Shown: in pieces, positions 34,779 to 41,959 of the stretch | How positions within the stretch are numbered: position 1 is the stretch's first letter | Layout: every line of letters starts with the position of its first letter | From: Bacillus sp. (in: firmicutes) | GTDB taxonomy: Bacteria; Bacillota; Bacilli; Bacillales; JACDOC01 | Assembly (NCBI GenBank): GCA_017656295.1 | Contig: JACDOC010000001.1 | Coordinates: 62,001-126,000 of the forward strand | Length of the DNA: 64,000 nt | Direction of reading: 5' to 3' | Translations under genes and position numbers: made by a program | Notes under the pieces: generated by a model | What the model saw: only the letters and a program-made list of their open reading frames with translations | Database searches by the model: none | What the model was told of the DNA's origin: nothing

Positions 34779-35038
34779 AGGCTATGTTATATTTCCATTG
34801 TTGATTTTTATTAAGTTGTTCACACGGCGGCGACTCAGCGGGAACAAGAAGCCGCAAGACCCATACTTGAGCGTAGCGAGGGAAGCGGCTTGCGGCTTGC
34901 CCGCGGAAAGCGTCCGCCATAAGCGTAATGAATAAATATCAACAGTATCGTTTAACAGACACCCATGCCAATAAAATTGGCACATCGATGAATAAAATAA
35001 CAGCAAAAGTTATCCACAGTTATTTCAGGGTAGAGCCT
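34779..35038 (+). mobile_element. MITE-like element, copy B (260 bp, with nested insert)
   Basis: The ends AGGCTATGTTAT and AGAGCCT and the GC-rich core match copies A and C. It is bounded by exact 6-bp direct repeats TTATAA at 34773-34778 and 35039-35044. Near the right end, after GTTTAAC, a 72-bp stretch (34960-35031) absent from A and C is inserted. It begins CACCC, ends GGGT, and is flanked by AGA on both sides, consistent with a second insertion with a 3-bp duplication. The insert contains a 7-bp inverted repeat TGCCAAT/ATTGGCA. Confidence 0.85.
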
Positions 35039-35044
35039 TTATAA

Positions 35045-35089
35045 AAAAAAGGTGACAGGTTTTTTGAAGCTTTTCCTGTCACCTTTTTT
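35045..35089 (-). terminator. Terminator after gerQ
   Basis: AAAAAAGGTGACAGG pairs with CCTGTCACCTTTTTT around a 15-nt loop, 5 nt past the gerQ stop on the minus strand. Confidence 0.9.
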
Positions 35090-35094
35090 CCTAT

Positions 35095-35562
35095 TTATCT
35101 TGGAGAATATGTCGCCAATTGCATCGTACTATTAAACGGATACTCGTATTCAATTTCCTCTTCAAATTCGACATAGTCTAGGTAAATCATAGGTATTAAA
35201 TAACGTTTTCCTGTTTCTGGATCGCTTAAGATGAGATGGTCGCGTCCCGCAGCCTCAATGAGTCCTTTAAAAATTACTGCATTCCATTTTTGGTTGTTTT
35301 CAAATGTCGTGTAGACTTTAACAAGCTTCCCTTTGTTTAAACGCAAAATGTTTTCAATATACGATTCTTCAATTGGAAGCATGCCTGGAATGGGTTGAGA
35401 CTTAGAAGGTGCATCCAACGGTTGTGGTACTTGGAGTTGTGAACCCGCTGGCTGTTGGAACATTTGTGGATAATATTGCTGTGGATACCCCCCATTTTGT
35501 CGAACTTGTTCATACCACTGAGTAGGATAGGACCATTGAACAGGATAATACCAATGAGTCAT
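35095..35562 (-). CDS. gerQ: Spore coat protein GerQ
   Basis: The 155-residue protein has a Tyr/Gln/Pro-rich N-terminal half (WYYPVQWSYPTQWYEQV, YPQQYYPQMFQQP) and a conserved C-terminal half, SYIENILRLNKGKLVKVYTT...GRDHLILSDPETGKRYLIP. GerQ is an inner-coat protein cross-linked by transglutaminase Tgl and is needed for localisation and function of CwlJ. Its gene lies directly after cwlJ here, 15 nt away, so the partners are co-transcribed. Expression is expected in the mother cell. Confidence 0.93.
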   Translation of the reverse strand: MTHWYYPVQWSYPTQWYEQVRQNGGYPQQYYPQMFQQPAGSQLQVPQPLDAPSKSQPIPGMLPIEESYIENILRLNKGKLVKVYTTFENNQKWNAVIFKGLIEAAGRDHLILSDPETGKRYLIPMIYLDYVEFEEEIEYEYPFNSTMQLATYSPR

Positions 35563-35577
35563 ATGCTCGCCTCCTAT

Positions 35578-36006
35578 TTAATATCTATACACACTTGGAC
35601 AGTCGGATTGAGTTGGTGAGAAGAAGCAATGAGACTTAAATCGACCAGAATTCCATTGGCCAAACCATTGGGCAGGACAACTTCCATCAGGACGGAAAAA
35701 CCATAATGAATACGTCGCAGGATGAAAACGCTCCCCATTAATCACTCTTCTTGCTAAATTAATTTCTCTTTGTCGAGCCCGCTGATAAAAATATCCCTTT
35801 TGGACGGCTTCAAATCCCCCAGGTGATTGAAACACCATACTTCTGATGGTACGAATTTGTGGGAAATCTAAACAATCTGCGCGGACGCGATTAATGCCGA
35901 CGTTTCCTACCATTAACATTCCAAGCTGCCCATCACCTTCTGCTTCTGCCCGCATTAACCGAGCCAACAGCTTCACTTCTTCTTCGTTGTACGCAACAAC
36001 CGCCAC
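35578..36006 (-). CDS. cwlJ: Spore cortex-lytic enzyme CwlJ
   Basis: The 142-residue protein is a hydrolase_2 (SleB/CwlJ catalytic domain) without signal peptide or peptidoglycan-binding domain, which distinguishes CwlJ from SleB. Visible motifs are LLARLMRAEAEGDGQLGMLMVG (catalytic Glu), SPGGFEAVQKGYF, RVINGERFHPATYSLWFF and SHCFFSP. It degrades cortex during germination in response to Ca-DPA. The start codon is GTG 36006 with AGCGAGGTGG upstream. It is first in the cwlJ-gerQ operon. Confidence 0.93.
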   Translation of the reverse strand: MAVVAYNEEEVKLLARLMRAEAEGDGQLGMLMVGNVGINRVRADCLDFPQIRTIRSMVFQSPGGFEAVQKGYFYQRARQREINLARRVINGERFHPATYSLWFFRPDGSCPAQWFGQWNSGRFKSHCFFSPTQSDCPSVYRY

Positions 36007-36125
36007 TTAACCACCTCGCTTTGTGAATACATGACTACGCATGAATACACTATTCCATATGTATGCGACAGATATGAAAAATATGTTTGAATGAAAGAGG
36101 CGCTAAACAAGGAAAGTTCTAGCAA

Positions 36126-36262
36126 GTGGCAAATAAATAGCGGATTGTTATAAAAAAAGTGGTAAGTAAATATCCGTTTGGGGTTAAGGATCGTAATTGG
36201 CTAATAAACTTGGTACTCTGGTAAGTAAATTGGAAAAACTGGCAGTAAACCAGAAGAGAGAA
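36126..36262. repeat. Degenerate 21-nt tandem array 3
   Basis: GGNAAGTAAA-like cores occur at 36128, 36161, 36182, 36199, 36220 and 36241, with spacing mostly 18-21 nt and exactly 21 in the last three. The sequence resembles arrays 1 and 4. Apart from this and the hemQ terminator, the 400-nt gap 36007-36407 shows nothing coding. Confidence 0.65.
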
Positions 36263-36360
36263 GAAATCTCCCTAATCTCTCGAGTGTTCACTCATTTTTA
36301 TAAAAAAACGATTTTAATTATCAAGGAAACATCATCTTTTGATAAATCGCCTTTTTATAC

Positions 36361-36396
36361 AAAAAAACCGACTTCACATAACTTTGTGAAGTCGGT
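36361..36396 (-). terminator. Terminator after hemQ
   Basis: ACCGACTTCACA pairs with TGTGAAGTCGGT. On the minus strand it is followed by TTTTTTT and lies 11 nt past the hemQ stop. Confidence 0.88.
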
Positions 36397-36407
36397 CTTC
36401 GATCACT

Positions 36408-37160
36408 TTATAGCGTATTCACATGTAAAAACTGAGCGATGCGATCTTCTTCTAAAAGGTTACCAACAAAGAATGAACCAAATTCGCCGTAGCGAGCACT
36501 TACTTCATCAAAACGCATTTCGTAGACGAGCTTTTTAAATTGAAGAACGTCGTCAGAGAATAAGGTGACACCCCATTCATAATCATCGAATCCGACAGAG
36601 CCCGTAATGATTTGTTTTACGATGCCGGCATATTTACGACCAATCATGCCGTGGCTGCGCATAAGTTCACGGCGCTCCTCCATCGGTAGCATGTACCAGT
36701 TGTCGCTTCCTTGGCGACGTTTGTTCATTGGATAGAAGCAGACGTGTTTCGCTTTTGGTAAAATCGGATACAATCGCGCACGAATATGTGGGTTTTCGTA
36801 CGGATCTTCATCGGAAGGCAGGTAGTTACTTAACTCGACAACTGATACGTACGAATAGCTTGGAATCGTGTATTCAGCAAGTTTTAATTTGTTAAATTCT
36901 GTTTCAATTTCGTTGAGCTCTTCCATTGTTGGGCGAAGAACCATCAACATAAAGTCGGCTTTTTGTCCGACAATGGTGTATAGCGCGTGGCTACCTTTAT
37001 TTTTCTCTTGTGTTTTGTTTAATTTGTCTAAAAACTGTAAAAACTCGTGAATAGCCGCTTGACGCTCATCACTGGATAACGTTTTCCATACGGACCAATC
37101 CATCGTCCGGAAATCGTGAAGCGAATACCAACCATCGAGTGTTTGTGCTGGTTCACTCAT
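36408..37160 (-). CDS. hemQ: Coproheme decarboxylase (chlorite dismutase-like)
   Basis: The 250-residue protein begins [18 protein letters not shown], typical of HemQ. The catalytic tyrosine is Tyr143 in FYPMNKRR, and the proximal heme-binding histidine is His170 in [12 protein letters not shown], 27 residues later as in characterised Firmicutes HemQ. It converts coproheme III to heme b with peroxide in the coproporphyrin branch of heme synthesis. ATG 37160 is chosen because AGGAG lies 8 nt upstream; a GTG at 37169 overlaps the SD. It is divergent from pta, as in B. subtilis. Confidence 0.95.
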   Translation of the reverse strand: MSEPAQTLDGWYSLHDFRTMDWSVWKTLSSDERQAAIHEFLQFLDKLNKTQEKNKGSHALYTIVGQKADFMLMVLRPTMEELNEIETEFNKLKLAEYTIPSYSYVSVVELSNYLPSDEDPYENPHIRARLYPILPKAKHVCFYPMNKRRQGSDNWYMLPMEERRELMRSHGMIGRKYAGIVKQIITGSVGFDDYEWGVTLFSDDVLQFKKLVYEMRFDEVSARYGEFGSFFVGNLLEEDRIAQFLHVNTL

Positions 37161-37300
37161 GTTCATCACTCCTATATTAATCTGTCCAACTTTACTATAT
37201 CACAGTTTTCCTTTTGTAAGCGAATTCTACCCAAATGGTCGATAAATATTCAAAAATGTACTTTTGTTATAAGAATTTTTTCAAAAGAAAGACTTTTTAA

Positions 37301-37314
37301 TGAAACCGTTGTCA
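37301..37314. promoter_or_regulatory. cre site upstream of the pta promoter
   Basis: TGAAACCGTTGTCA matches TGWAANCGNTNWCA fully. It lies just upstream of the -35 element at 37328, the placement used by CcpA for activation of pta in B. subtilis. Confidence 0.75.
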
Positions 37315-37327
37315 TCCTACCTTTTTC

Positions 37328-37355
37328 TTGAATTTTCATTACAGTGGGGTATGCT
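37328..37355 (+). promoter_or_regulatory. σA-type promoter of pta
   Basis: TTGAAT at 37328-37333 and TATGCT at 37350-37355 are separated by 16 bp, placing transcription start about 25 nt before the GTG start codon. Confidence 0.6.
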
Positions 37356-37387
37356 AAACTTGAAAGTACATGAAGGAGGACGTAGCT

Positions 37388-38359
37388 GTGAGCGATTTAT
37401 TTACCGTTTTAAAAGACAAAGTTGCAGGAAAAGATCGTAAAATTGTGTTTCCTGAAGGATTAGATGAGCGTATTTTATCAGCGGCTAGCCGTCTAGCGGA
37501 AGAGAAAGTGTTAACACCGATTTTGGTTGGTAACGTGAACGACATTCAGCAAAAAGCAAGCGAGTTAAACGTTTCCTTAGAAGGAATTGAGATTTACGAT
37601 CCGAACAATTATGCAGAAATGGATGAGCTCGTTGCTTCTTTTGTGGAGCGCCGGAAAGGAAAAGCAACAGAAGAGGATGCTCGTCAAATTTTAAAGGACG
37701 TTAACTATTTTGGTACGATGCTTGTTTATACGAAAAAAGCGGATGGGCTGGTAAGCGGAGCGGCTCATTCCACAGCTGATACCGTACGCCCGGCATTGCA
37801 AATTATTAAAACGAAAGAAGGCGTTCGAAAAACGTCTGGCGTATTTATTATGGTTCGCGGAGATGAAAAATACGTGTTCGCCGATTGCGCAATCAACATT
37901 TCTCCAGATAGTCAAGATTTAGCGGAAATTGCGATTGAAAGTGCGAAAACAGCTCAAATGTTTGATATTGAGCCACGTGTAGCAATGCTTAGCTTCTCGA
38001 CAAAAGGTTCCGCGAAGTCTCCTGAAACAGAAAAAGTAGTAAAAGCTCTAGAGTTAGCGAAAGAACGTGCGCCTGAACTGGTGATTGACGGTGAATTTCA
38101 ATTTGACGCTGCCTTTGTTCCGTCGGTGGCGAAGAAAAAAGCACCGGATTCTCCTATTCAAGGAGATGCCAATGTCTTTATTTTCCCAAGCTTAGAAGCC
38201 GGAAATATTGGGTACAAAATTGCTCAACGGTTAGGGAATTTTGAAGCAGTAGGTCCAATTTTACAAGGGTTAAACGCCCCCGTGAACGATCTTTCTCGTG
38301 GTTGTAATGAAGAAGATGTGTATAAGCTTGCGTTAATTACAGCGGCACAATCGTTATAA
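37388..38359 (+). CDS. pta: Phosphate acetyltransferase
   Basis: The 323-residue enzyme converts acetyl-CoA and phosphate to acetyl-phosphate and CoA in overflow metabolism. Family features include KIVFPEGLDERILSAASRLA, ADGLVSGAAHSTADTVRPAL, MLSFSTKGSAKSPE and ANVFIFPSLEAGNIGYKIAQ. It is the short Firmicutes form without regulatory N-terminal domains. The start is GTG 37388 with AAGGAGG upstream; an in-frame ATG at 37370 lies before this SD. A cre site positioned for activation lies upstream. Confidence 0.96.
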   Translation: MSDLFTVLKDKVAGKDRKIVFPEGLDERILSAASRLAEEKVLTPILVGNVNDIQQKASELNVSLEGIEIYDPNNYAEMDELVASFVERRKGKATEEDARQILKDVNYFGTMLVYTKKADGLVSGAAHSTADTVRPALQIIKTKEGVRKTSGVFIMVRGDEKYVFADCAINISPDSQDLAEIAIESAKTAQMFDIEPRVAMLSFSTKGSAKSPETEKVVKALELAKERAPELVIDGEFQFDAAFVPSVAKKKAPDSPIQGDANVFIFPSLEAGNIGYKIAQRLGNFEAVGPILQGLNAPVNDLSRGCNEEDVYKLALITAAQSL

Positions 38360-38373
38360 GAAGAAGCCCATCC

Positions 38374-38432
38374 TGTCCCCTTATAGTAGGCAGAAAAAAG
38401 AAAGCACATTAATCTGTCTACTATGGAGGGGA
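38374..38432. repeat. Short inverted-repeat element 1 (59 bp, IS-end or MITE remnant)
   Basis: TGTCCCCTTATAGTAGGCAG at 38374-38393 is inverted relative to CTGTCTACTATGGAGGGGA at 38414-38432. The same CCCC..ATAGTAGACAG end sequence occurs twice more at 39003 and 39128. It also forms the hairpin following pta. Confidence 0.6.
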
Positions 38433-38440
38433 TTTTTTTA

Positions 38441-38745
38441 ATGGGGAAAATAAAAAAAACATATAATGTAAAGTTAAATAATAGCAAAGAATACATGCCT
38501 ACTCGGTCTGAAAGACAAAAAAGAATTGGTACGTAAACCAATTCCATTTTTTGATAAACGCTCATACACGTTATTCAATTCTCGTACTCGTTTATTATCT
38601 TATTCCTCTATTAACGTACTTAAATTTTTCGGACAGCACTTTTCTAGAAAATCGATTTCATTTAAATTACGGGCAAATTCCCCTTCGAATGAATATTTTT
38701 TCATATATCCTTTTCCCGTGGATAGCGATTGGTGTAATTGGATAA
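38441..38745 (+). pseudogene. Small membrane protein gene split by a frameshift
   Basis: ATG 38441 has GGAGGGG upstream and encodes a basic stretch, MGKIKKTYNVKLNNSKEYMP, then TRSERQK, and soon stops at 38534-38536. The next frame continues from the A-run at 38517-38522 with KNWYVNQFHF, then YSILVLVYYLIPLLTYLNF (membrane span) and IFSYILFPWIAIGVIG (second span) to the TAA at 38743-38745. One extra A in CAAAAAAG would join them into about 100 residues. No family is recognised. It lies between two short inverted-repeat elements. Confidence 0.45.
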
Positions 38746-38780
38746 GATTTCATGTAAATACAGTAACGTTTGAACCCATG

Positions 38781-38978
38781 CTACCTTTCATCAAAAAAGT
38801 CATTAAATACTTCTTTATCTTTTGTATCCTTAGAAAAATAGGGATTTTCCACTGTAGGATCCTTTGGATCAAGATTGGTTTTGATTACAAGAGCGGGTTC
38901 ATCCGAAGGTTCTACGATAATCCGATCGTTTAATTGTTTAAAATCAGGCATGTCACGATTTCCTTTTGGCTCTTTCAT
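38781..38978 (-). CDS. Small hydrophilic protein of unknown function
   Basis: The 65-residue protein MKEPKGNRDMPDFKQLNDRI... is rich in Asp, Glu, Lys and Pro, has no membrane span or cysteine, and is probably soluble and partly disordered. The coding call rests on a near-ideal SD (AGGAGGTG, 7 nt before the ATG). It shares the 38.4-39.1 kb insert with the split membrane gene on the other strand. No homologue is recognised. Confidence 0.6.
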   Translation of the reverse strand: MKEPKGNRDMPDFKQLNDRIIVEPSDEPALVIKTNLDPKDPTVENPYFSKDTKDKEVFNDFFDER

Positions 38979-39002
38979 AAATAAACACCTCCTAATATGA
39001 TA

Positions 39003-39128
39003 GGATCCCCATATAGTAGACAGATAACCACCGTTTCCAAAAGAAATTAAGCACCCTGAGTCCTTATGTATATAGGACTCAGGGTGCTTAAATGTGCTTT
39101 TTTATTCCTGTCTACTTAGTAGGGGTCC
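39003..39128. repeat. Short inverted-repeat element 2 (126 bp, IS-end or MITE remnant)
   Basis: GGATCCCCATATAGTAGACAG at 39003-39023 is inverted relative to CTGTCTACTTAGTAGGGG at 39108-39125. Between the ends lies a 15-bp perfect hairpin (AAGCACCCTGAGTCC at 39049-39063 with GGACTCAGGGTGCTT at 39075-39089) that looks like a terminator and is followed by TTTTTT. Confidence 0.65.
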
Positions 39129-39157
39129 TTTATTTATGGCAGGCATTTCTTTTTCAA

Positions 39158-39337
39158 AGGCTATGTTATGTTACATTGTTGATTTTTAGTAAGTTGTTCA
39201 CACGGCGGCGACTCCACCGGGAACAAGAAGCCGCAAGACCCTGGACTGAGCGTAGAAGGAAGCGGCTTGCGGCTTGCCCGCGGAAAGCGTCCGCCTGGAG
39301 CGAAATGATAAATATCAACAGTATCATTTAAGAGCCT
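39158..39337 (+). mobile_element. MITE-like element, copy C (180 bp)
   Basis: It begins AGGCTATGTTATG and ends ATCATTTAAGAGCCT, with the inner inverted pair TTGTTGATTTTTA/TAAATATCAACA and the common GC-rich core. Exact 6-bp direct repeats TTTCAA flank it at 39152-39157 and 39338-39343. It lies 30 bp after inverted-repeat element 2 and 110 bp before lipL. Confidence 0.85.
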
Positions 39338-39448
39338 TTTCAAAAAGGCTAACGGATAAAGGATAAAATCGCCAGGGGGTTTGATTTCGATCGTTATGAT
39401 ATAATACGTTCGTATACATGAAGCAGTTGACTAAAGGAGAACAAGCAG

Positions 39449-40291
39449 ATGGAACAGGGGAAACAATTGCTACAACAACCTGTATGGCGAATTATTGATC
39501 AATCGAGCTTAGGTCCATATTTTGAGGCATTGCAATCGTTTGCGATGGACGATACCCTTTGCACATCTGTTGGTACGGGCCATTCACCAGCAGTAGCGCG
39601 GGCATGGGTCCACCATCAGACGATTGTGCTCGGGATTCAAGATACAAAGCTTCCTTATTTGGCGGACGGGCTTCGGACGTTAGAAGAAAAAGGCTATCGG
39701 TACATTGTTCGAAATTCTGGAGGCCTCGCCGTTGTCCTCGACGAAGGGGTATTAAACTTATCCCTTGTGCTTCCTGAAAAAGATAAAGGCATCGATATTA
39801 ATCGAGGCTATGATGCGGTGTGGCAGCTTGTGAAAGAAATGTTTGCCGATTTTCCTGCAACCATTGAAGCAAAGGAAATTGTCGGTTCGTATTGTCCGGG
39901 AAGTTACGATTTAAGCATTAACGGAAAAAAATTTGCCGGTATTTCACAACGGCGCATTCGCAACGGTGTCGCTGTCCAAATTTATTTATGTGTAGACGGC
40001 AGCGGCTCAGAACGAGCAAAAATCATTCAACAGTTTTATGAAGAAGGTAAAAAAGATGCGGAAACGAAATTTTCGTACCCTAACATTCGTCCAGAAGTGA
40101 TGGCCTCCTTGTCCGAATTGTTGGGGACCTCCCTAACCGTTCCGGATGTGATGCTTCGCTTTTTGAACGTTTTAAAGGCCAATTGCGACCGGATTTACGC
40201 GAGCCATTTAGATGAGCACGAAATGGCTTGGTACGAGAGTTATTATACGAGGATTATTGAACGGAATGAAAAAATGTTAAAAGGGGTGTAA
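39449..40291 (+). CDS. lipL: Octanoyl-[GcvH]:protein N-octanoyltransferase
   Basis: The 280-residue protein has the lipoate protein ligase A/BirA fold. It shows [20 protein letters not shown] and the LipL active-site segment [19 protein letters not shown] with nucleophile Cys149, then [20 protein letters not shown]. It moves octanoyl from GcvH to E2 subunits by amidotransfer in lipoate assembly. The Cys-containing motif separates it from LplJ and LipM. GGAG precedes the ATG. It lies downstream of pta as in B. subtilis (ywfL). Confidence 0.93.
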   Translation: MEQGKQLLQQPVWRIIDQSSLGPYFEALQSFAMDDTLCTSVGTGHSPAVARAWVHHQTIVLGIQDTKLPYLADGLRTLEEKGYRYIVRNSGGLAVVLDEGVLNLSLVLPEKDKGIDINRGYDAVWQLVKEMFADFPATIEAKEIVGSYCPGSYDLSINGKKFAGISQRRIRNGVAVQIYLCVDGSGSERAKIIQQFYEEGKKDAETKFSYPNIRPEVMASLSELLGTSLTVPDVMLRFLNVLKANCDRIYASHLDEHEMAWYESYYTRIIERNEKMLKGV

Positions 40292-40310
40292 TCCTCCTAA
40301 TAACGGCCGA

Positions 40311-40500
40311 ACCTGCAAATAAAGTCGGCTAAACTTCAAAAAAAGGAAAAAATACAAATAAAATGTTTGAACTATAAATAAAGTGCAAATAAACTGACGG
40401 GAACTGGGAAATAAAACCATCCAGAGTACAAAAAAGTAGCCGTAACTGGTAATAAAGATGGCCTAAAGGGAAATAAAATAGCGGCATCGGCAATTAGGAT
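40311..40500. repeat. Degenerate ~21-nt tandem array 4
   Basis: Cores of the form GGGAAATAAA, GCAAATAAA or GGTAATAAA begin at 40315, 40354, 40374, 40385, 40407, 40428, 40448, 40469 and 40489; the last five are 20-21 nt apart. The array fills the gap between convergent lipL and rsfA. Confidence 0.7.
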
Positions 40501-40561
40501 GATCAAACAGAGTCTTCTGTAAAATAGAGTATCTAAAAACAGAATAATCGGGCCGAAACAG

Positions 40562-40589
40562 CAAAAAGGGGTGTCAAAACCCCTTTTTG
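40562..40589 (-). terminator. Terminator of rsfA
   Basis: CAAAAAGGGG pairs with CCCCTTTTTG immediately next to the rsfA stop, and can act on both strands. Confidence 0.85.
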
Positions 40590-41273
40590 TTATTCCGCCA
40601 CTTTTTCTAAATTGCCGTTACGGTCCATTTTAAATTTGGTGTTCGGTCGTTCTTCATCTTCAAACAGCACAAATTTGCGGGCGCGATTCATAATTTTCAT
40701 CAACGTTTCGTAATCTTCTTGCATCGTGGTTGTATTTTCTTCTAATTCTTTTATTTTGTTCTCCAGTTCCTCTATTTTCTTTTTTAAATCATTGTTCTCT
40801 AGTTTTAATCTCTCATTCTCACTTTTTAAGGCATCTACTTGGAAGTTCGATTGATTCAGTTGTTGCAAGTAAACAATGACTTGCGATAATGTCAGGTTTT
40901 CTTGCTGACTTTGACCTATACTAGATTCCGCTTGCACTTCTTGTTGAGCTGTTACTGGAAGAGAAATTGCTTCGATTTCTTCTGGTGATGGTGTTGGTGG
41001 TTGATACAATAGTTTCTTTTTTCCACCTTGTTCTCTTCCTAGTAGTCGTTGGCGTTGTTTCCGCTGCTTTTTCGCTAGCTGCAACGCTTTTTCATAGCGA
41101 TGACGAACGACCGCATTCCATCGAAAGCCACAAGCCGCCGAGGTACGGTTTAGCTTGTCACCGACTTCTTCAAACGCGTTCAACTGGGTGCTTCCTTCAC
41201 GAACGTGGCGTAACACTGTTTCAGCTAACAACAAATCGTTTTCTTCTGTCCATGCATCTTGCCGAGTTTTCAA
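40590..41273 (-). CDS. rsfA: Prespore-specific regulator RsfA (Myb/SANT-like)
   Basis: The 227-residue protein has an N-terminal Myb/SANT-like DNA-binding region, [36 protein letters not shown]...[14 protein letters not shown] (residues 3-60), a basic stretch ([14 protein letters not shown]), a linker, and a long coiled coil from about 145 to 190. RsfA adjusts σF-dependent gene expression in the forespore. The start is placed at TTG 41273 because GGGAG lies 9 nt upstream; TTG 41282 abuts the SD. It is convergent with lipL as in B. subtilis (ywfN). Confidence 0.9.
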   Translation of the reverse strand: MKTRQDAWTEENDLLLAETVLRHVREGSTQLNAFEEVGDKLNRTSAACGFRWNAVVRHRYEKALQLAKKQRKQRQRLLGREQGGKKKLLYQPPTPSPEEIEAISLPVTAQQEVQAESSIGQSQQENLTLSQVIVYLQQLNQSNFQVDALKSENERLKLENNDLKKKIEELENKIKELEENTTTMQEDYETLMKIMNRARKFVLFEDEERPNTKFKMDRNGNLEKVAE

Positions 41274-41498
41274 TATTCTCAACTCCCTTTTTGATTATGA
41301 AACTTTCACTTTAGTTAAAGCATGGACAAAAAATAAAAAAATTATACCTTCGTGTTTCAAAAGCTAGTAGTTTTCAATTTTTCCATAGAGTGGTACGAAG
41401 CTCTATGAATTGGCAAGTGAGAAAACTTGCAAAGATGATTAATAAAATGTAAAATACCGTTTAGCTATTGAGAATCTACTTGAAAGGATTGTTTTACC

Positions 41499-41723
41499 AT
41501 GGCAAACGAATTTCGAGTTTGCGACGATTGTCAAGCCGTTAATTTAAAGACGCTTCTTCCTAAATTAAAAAAATTAGATCCCGAAGCGACGATTGAAATT
41601 GGCTGTCAATCGTATTGTGGTCCCGGTCGTAAAAAAACGTTTGCCTTCGTCAATAACCGTCCGGTGGCTGCGTTAACGGAAGAAGAACTAATGGAAAAAA
41701 TTCAAAAAAAGTTAAAAAAATAA
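41499..41723 (+). CDS. DUF1450 family protein (YuzB-like)
   Basis: The 74-residue protein has Cys pairs in [10 protein letters not shown] and in [12 protein letters not shown], and ends with a Lys-rich helix. This matches the small DUF1450/YuzB family of Bacillaceae with a thioredoxin-like Fe-S or redox pattern. Function is not established. GAAAGGA lies upstream of the ATG. A terminator hairpin follows its stop directly. Confidence 0.85.
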   Translation: MANEFRVCDDCQAVNLKTLLPKLKKLDPEATIEIGCQSYCGPGRKKTFAFVNNRPVAALTEEELMEKIQKKLKK

Positions 41724-41757
41724 AAAAATCGCCTTGACCTGGAAAAGGTGATTTTTT
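41723..41757 (+). terminator. Terminator after the DUF1450 gene
   Basis: AAAAATCGCCTT pairs with AAGGTGATTTTT (one G-U pair), followed by T's. Confidence 0.85.
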
Positions 41758-41959
41758 TCGCTTAGAAAACGTCCTCGCCGCATATGCTTCTCTAATTTGC
41801 GAATTATACTACTGTCATCCTTAACGTAACAGCACCTCTAGAATATAAGCAGTTCGTTCGCACCGTTTGAAAATGAAAGAATTTTTTGTTAATTTCCCGT
41901 GAATGTCGATTAAAATGTCGATATAATAGAGTCATGTTAGTGTAGGAAGAGGGTAAAAA

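Noticed and set aside
35010-35018. TTATCCACA, identical to the DnaA-box consensus
   Set aside because: A single isolated 9-mer inside the nested insert; no cluster and no AT-rich unwinding region, so not an origin.
38526-38933. Plus-strand 135-codon ORF in the pta-lipL insert
   Set aside because: It overlaps the minus-strand gene at 38781-38978, which has a much better SD, and it reads as an unlikely Phe/Ile/Arg-rich peptide.
41892-41905. ATTTCCCGTGAATG, resembling the Noc-binding site ATTTCCCGGGAAAT
   Set aside because: Three mismatches that break the palindrome; not enough to call.
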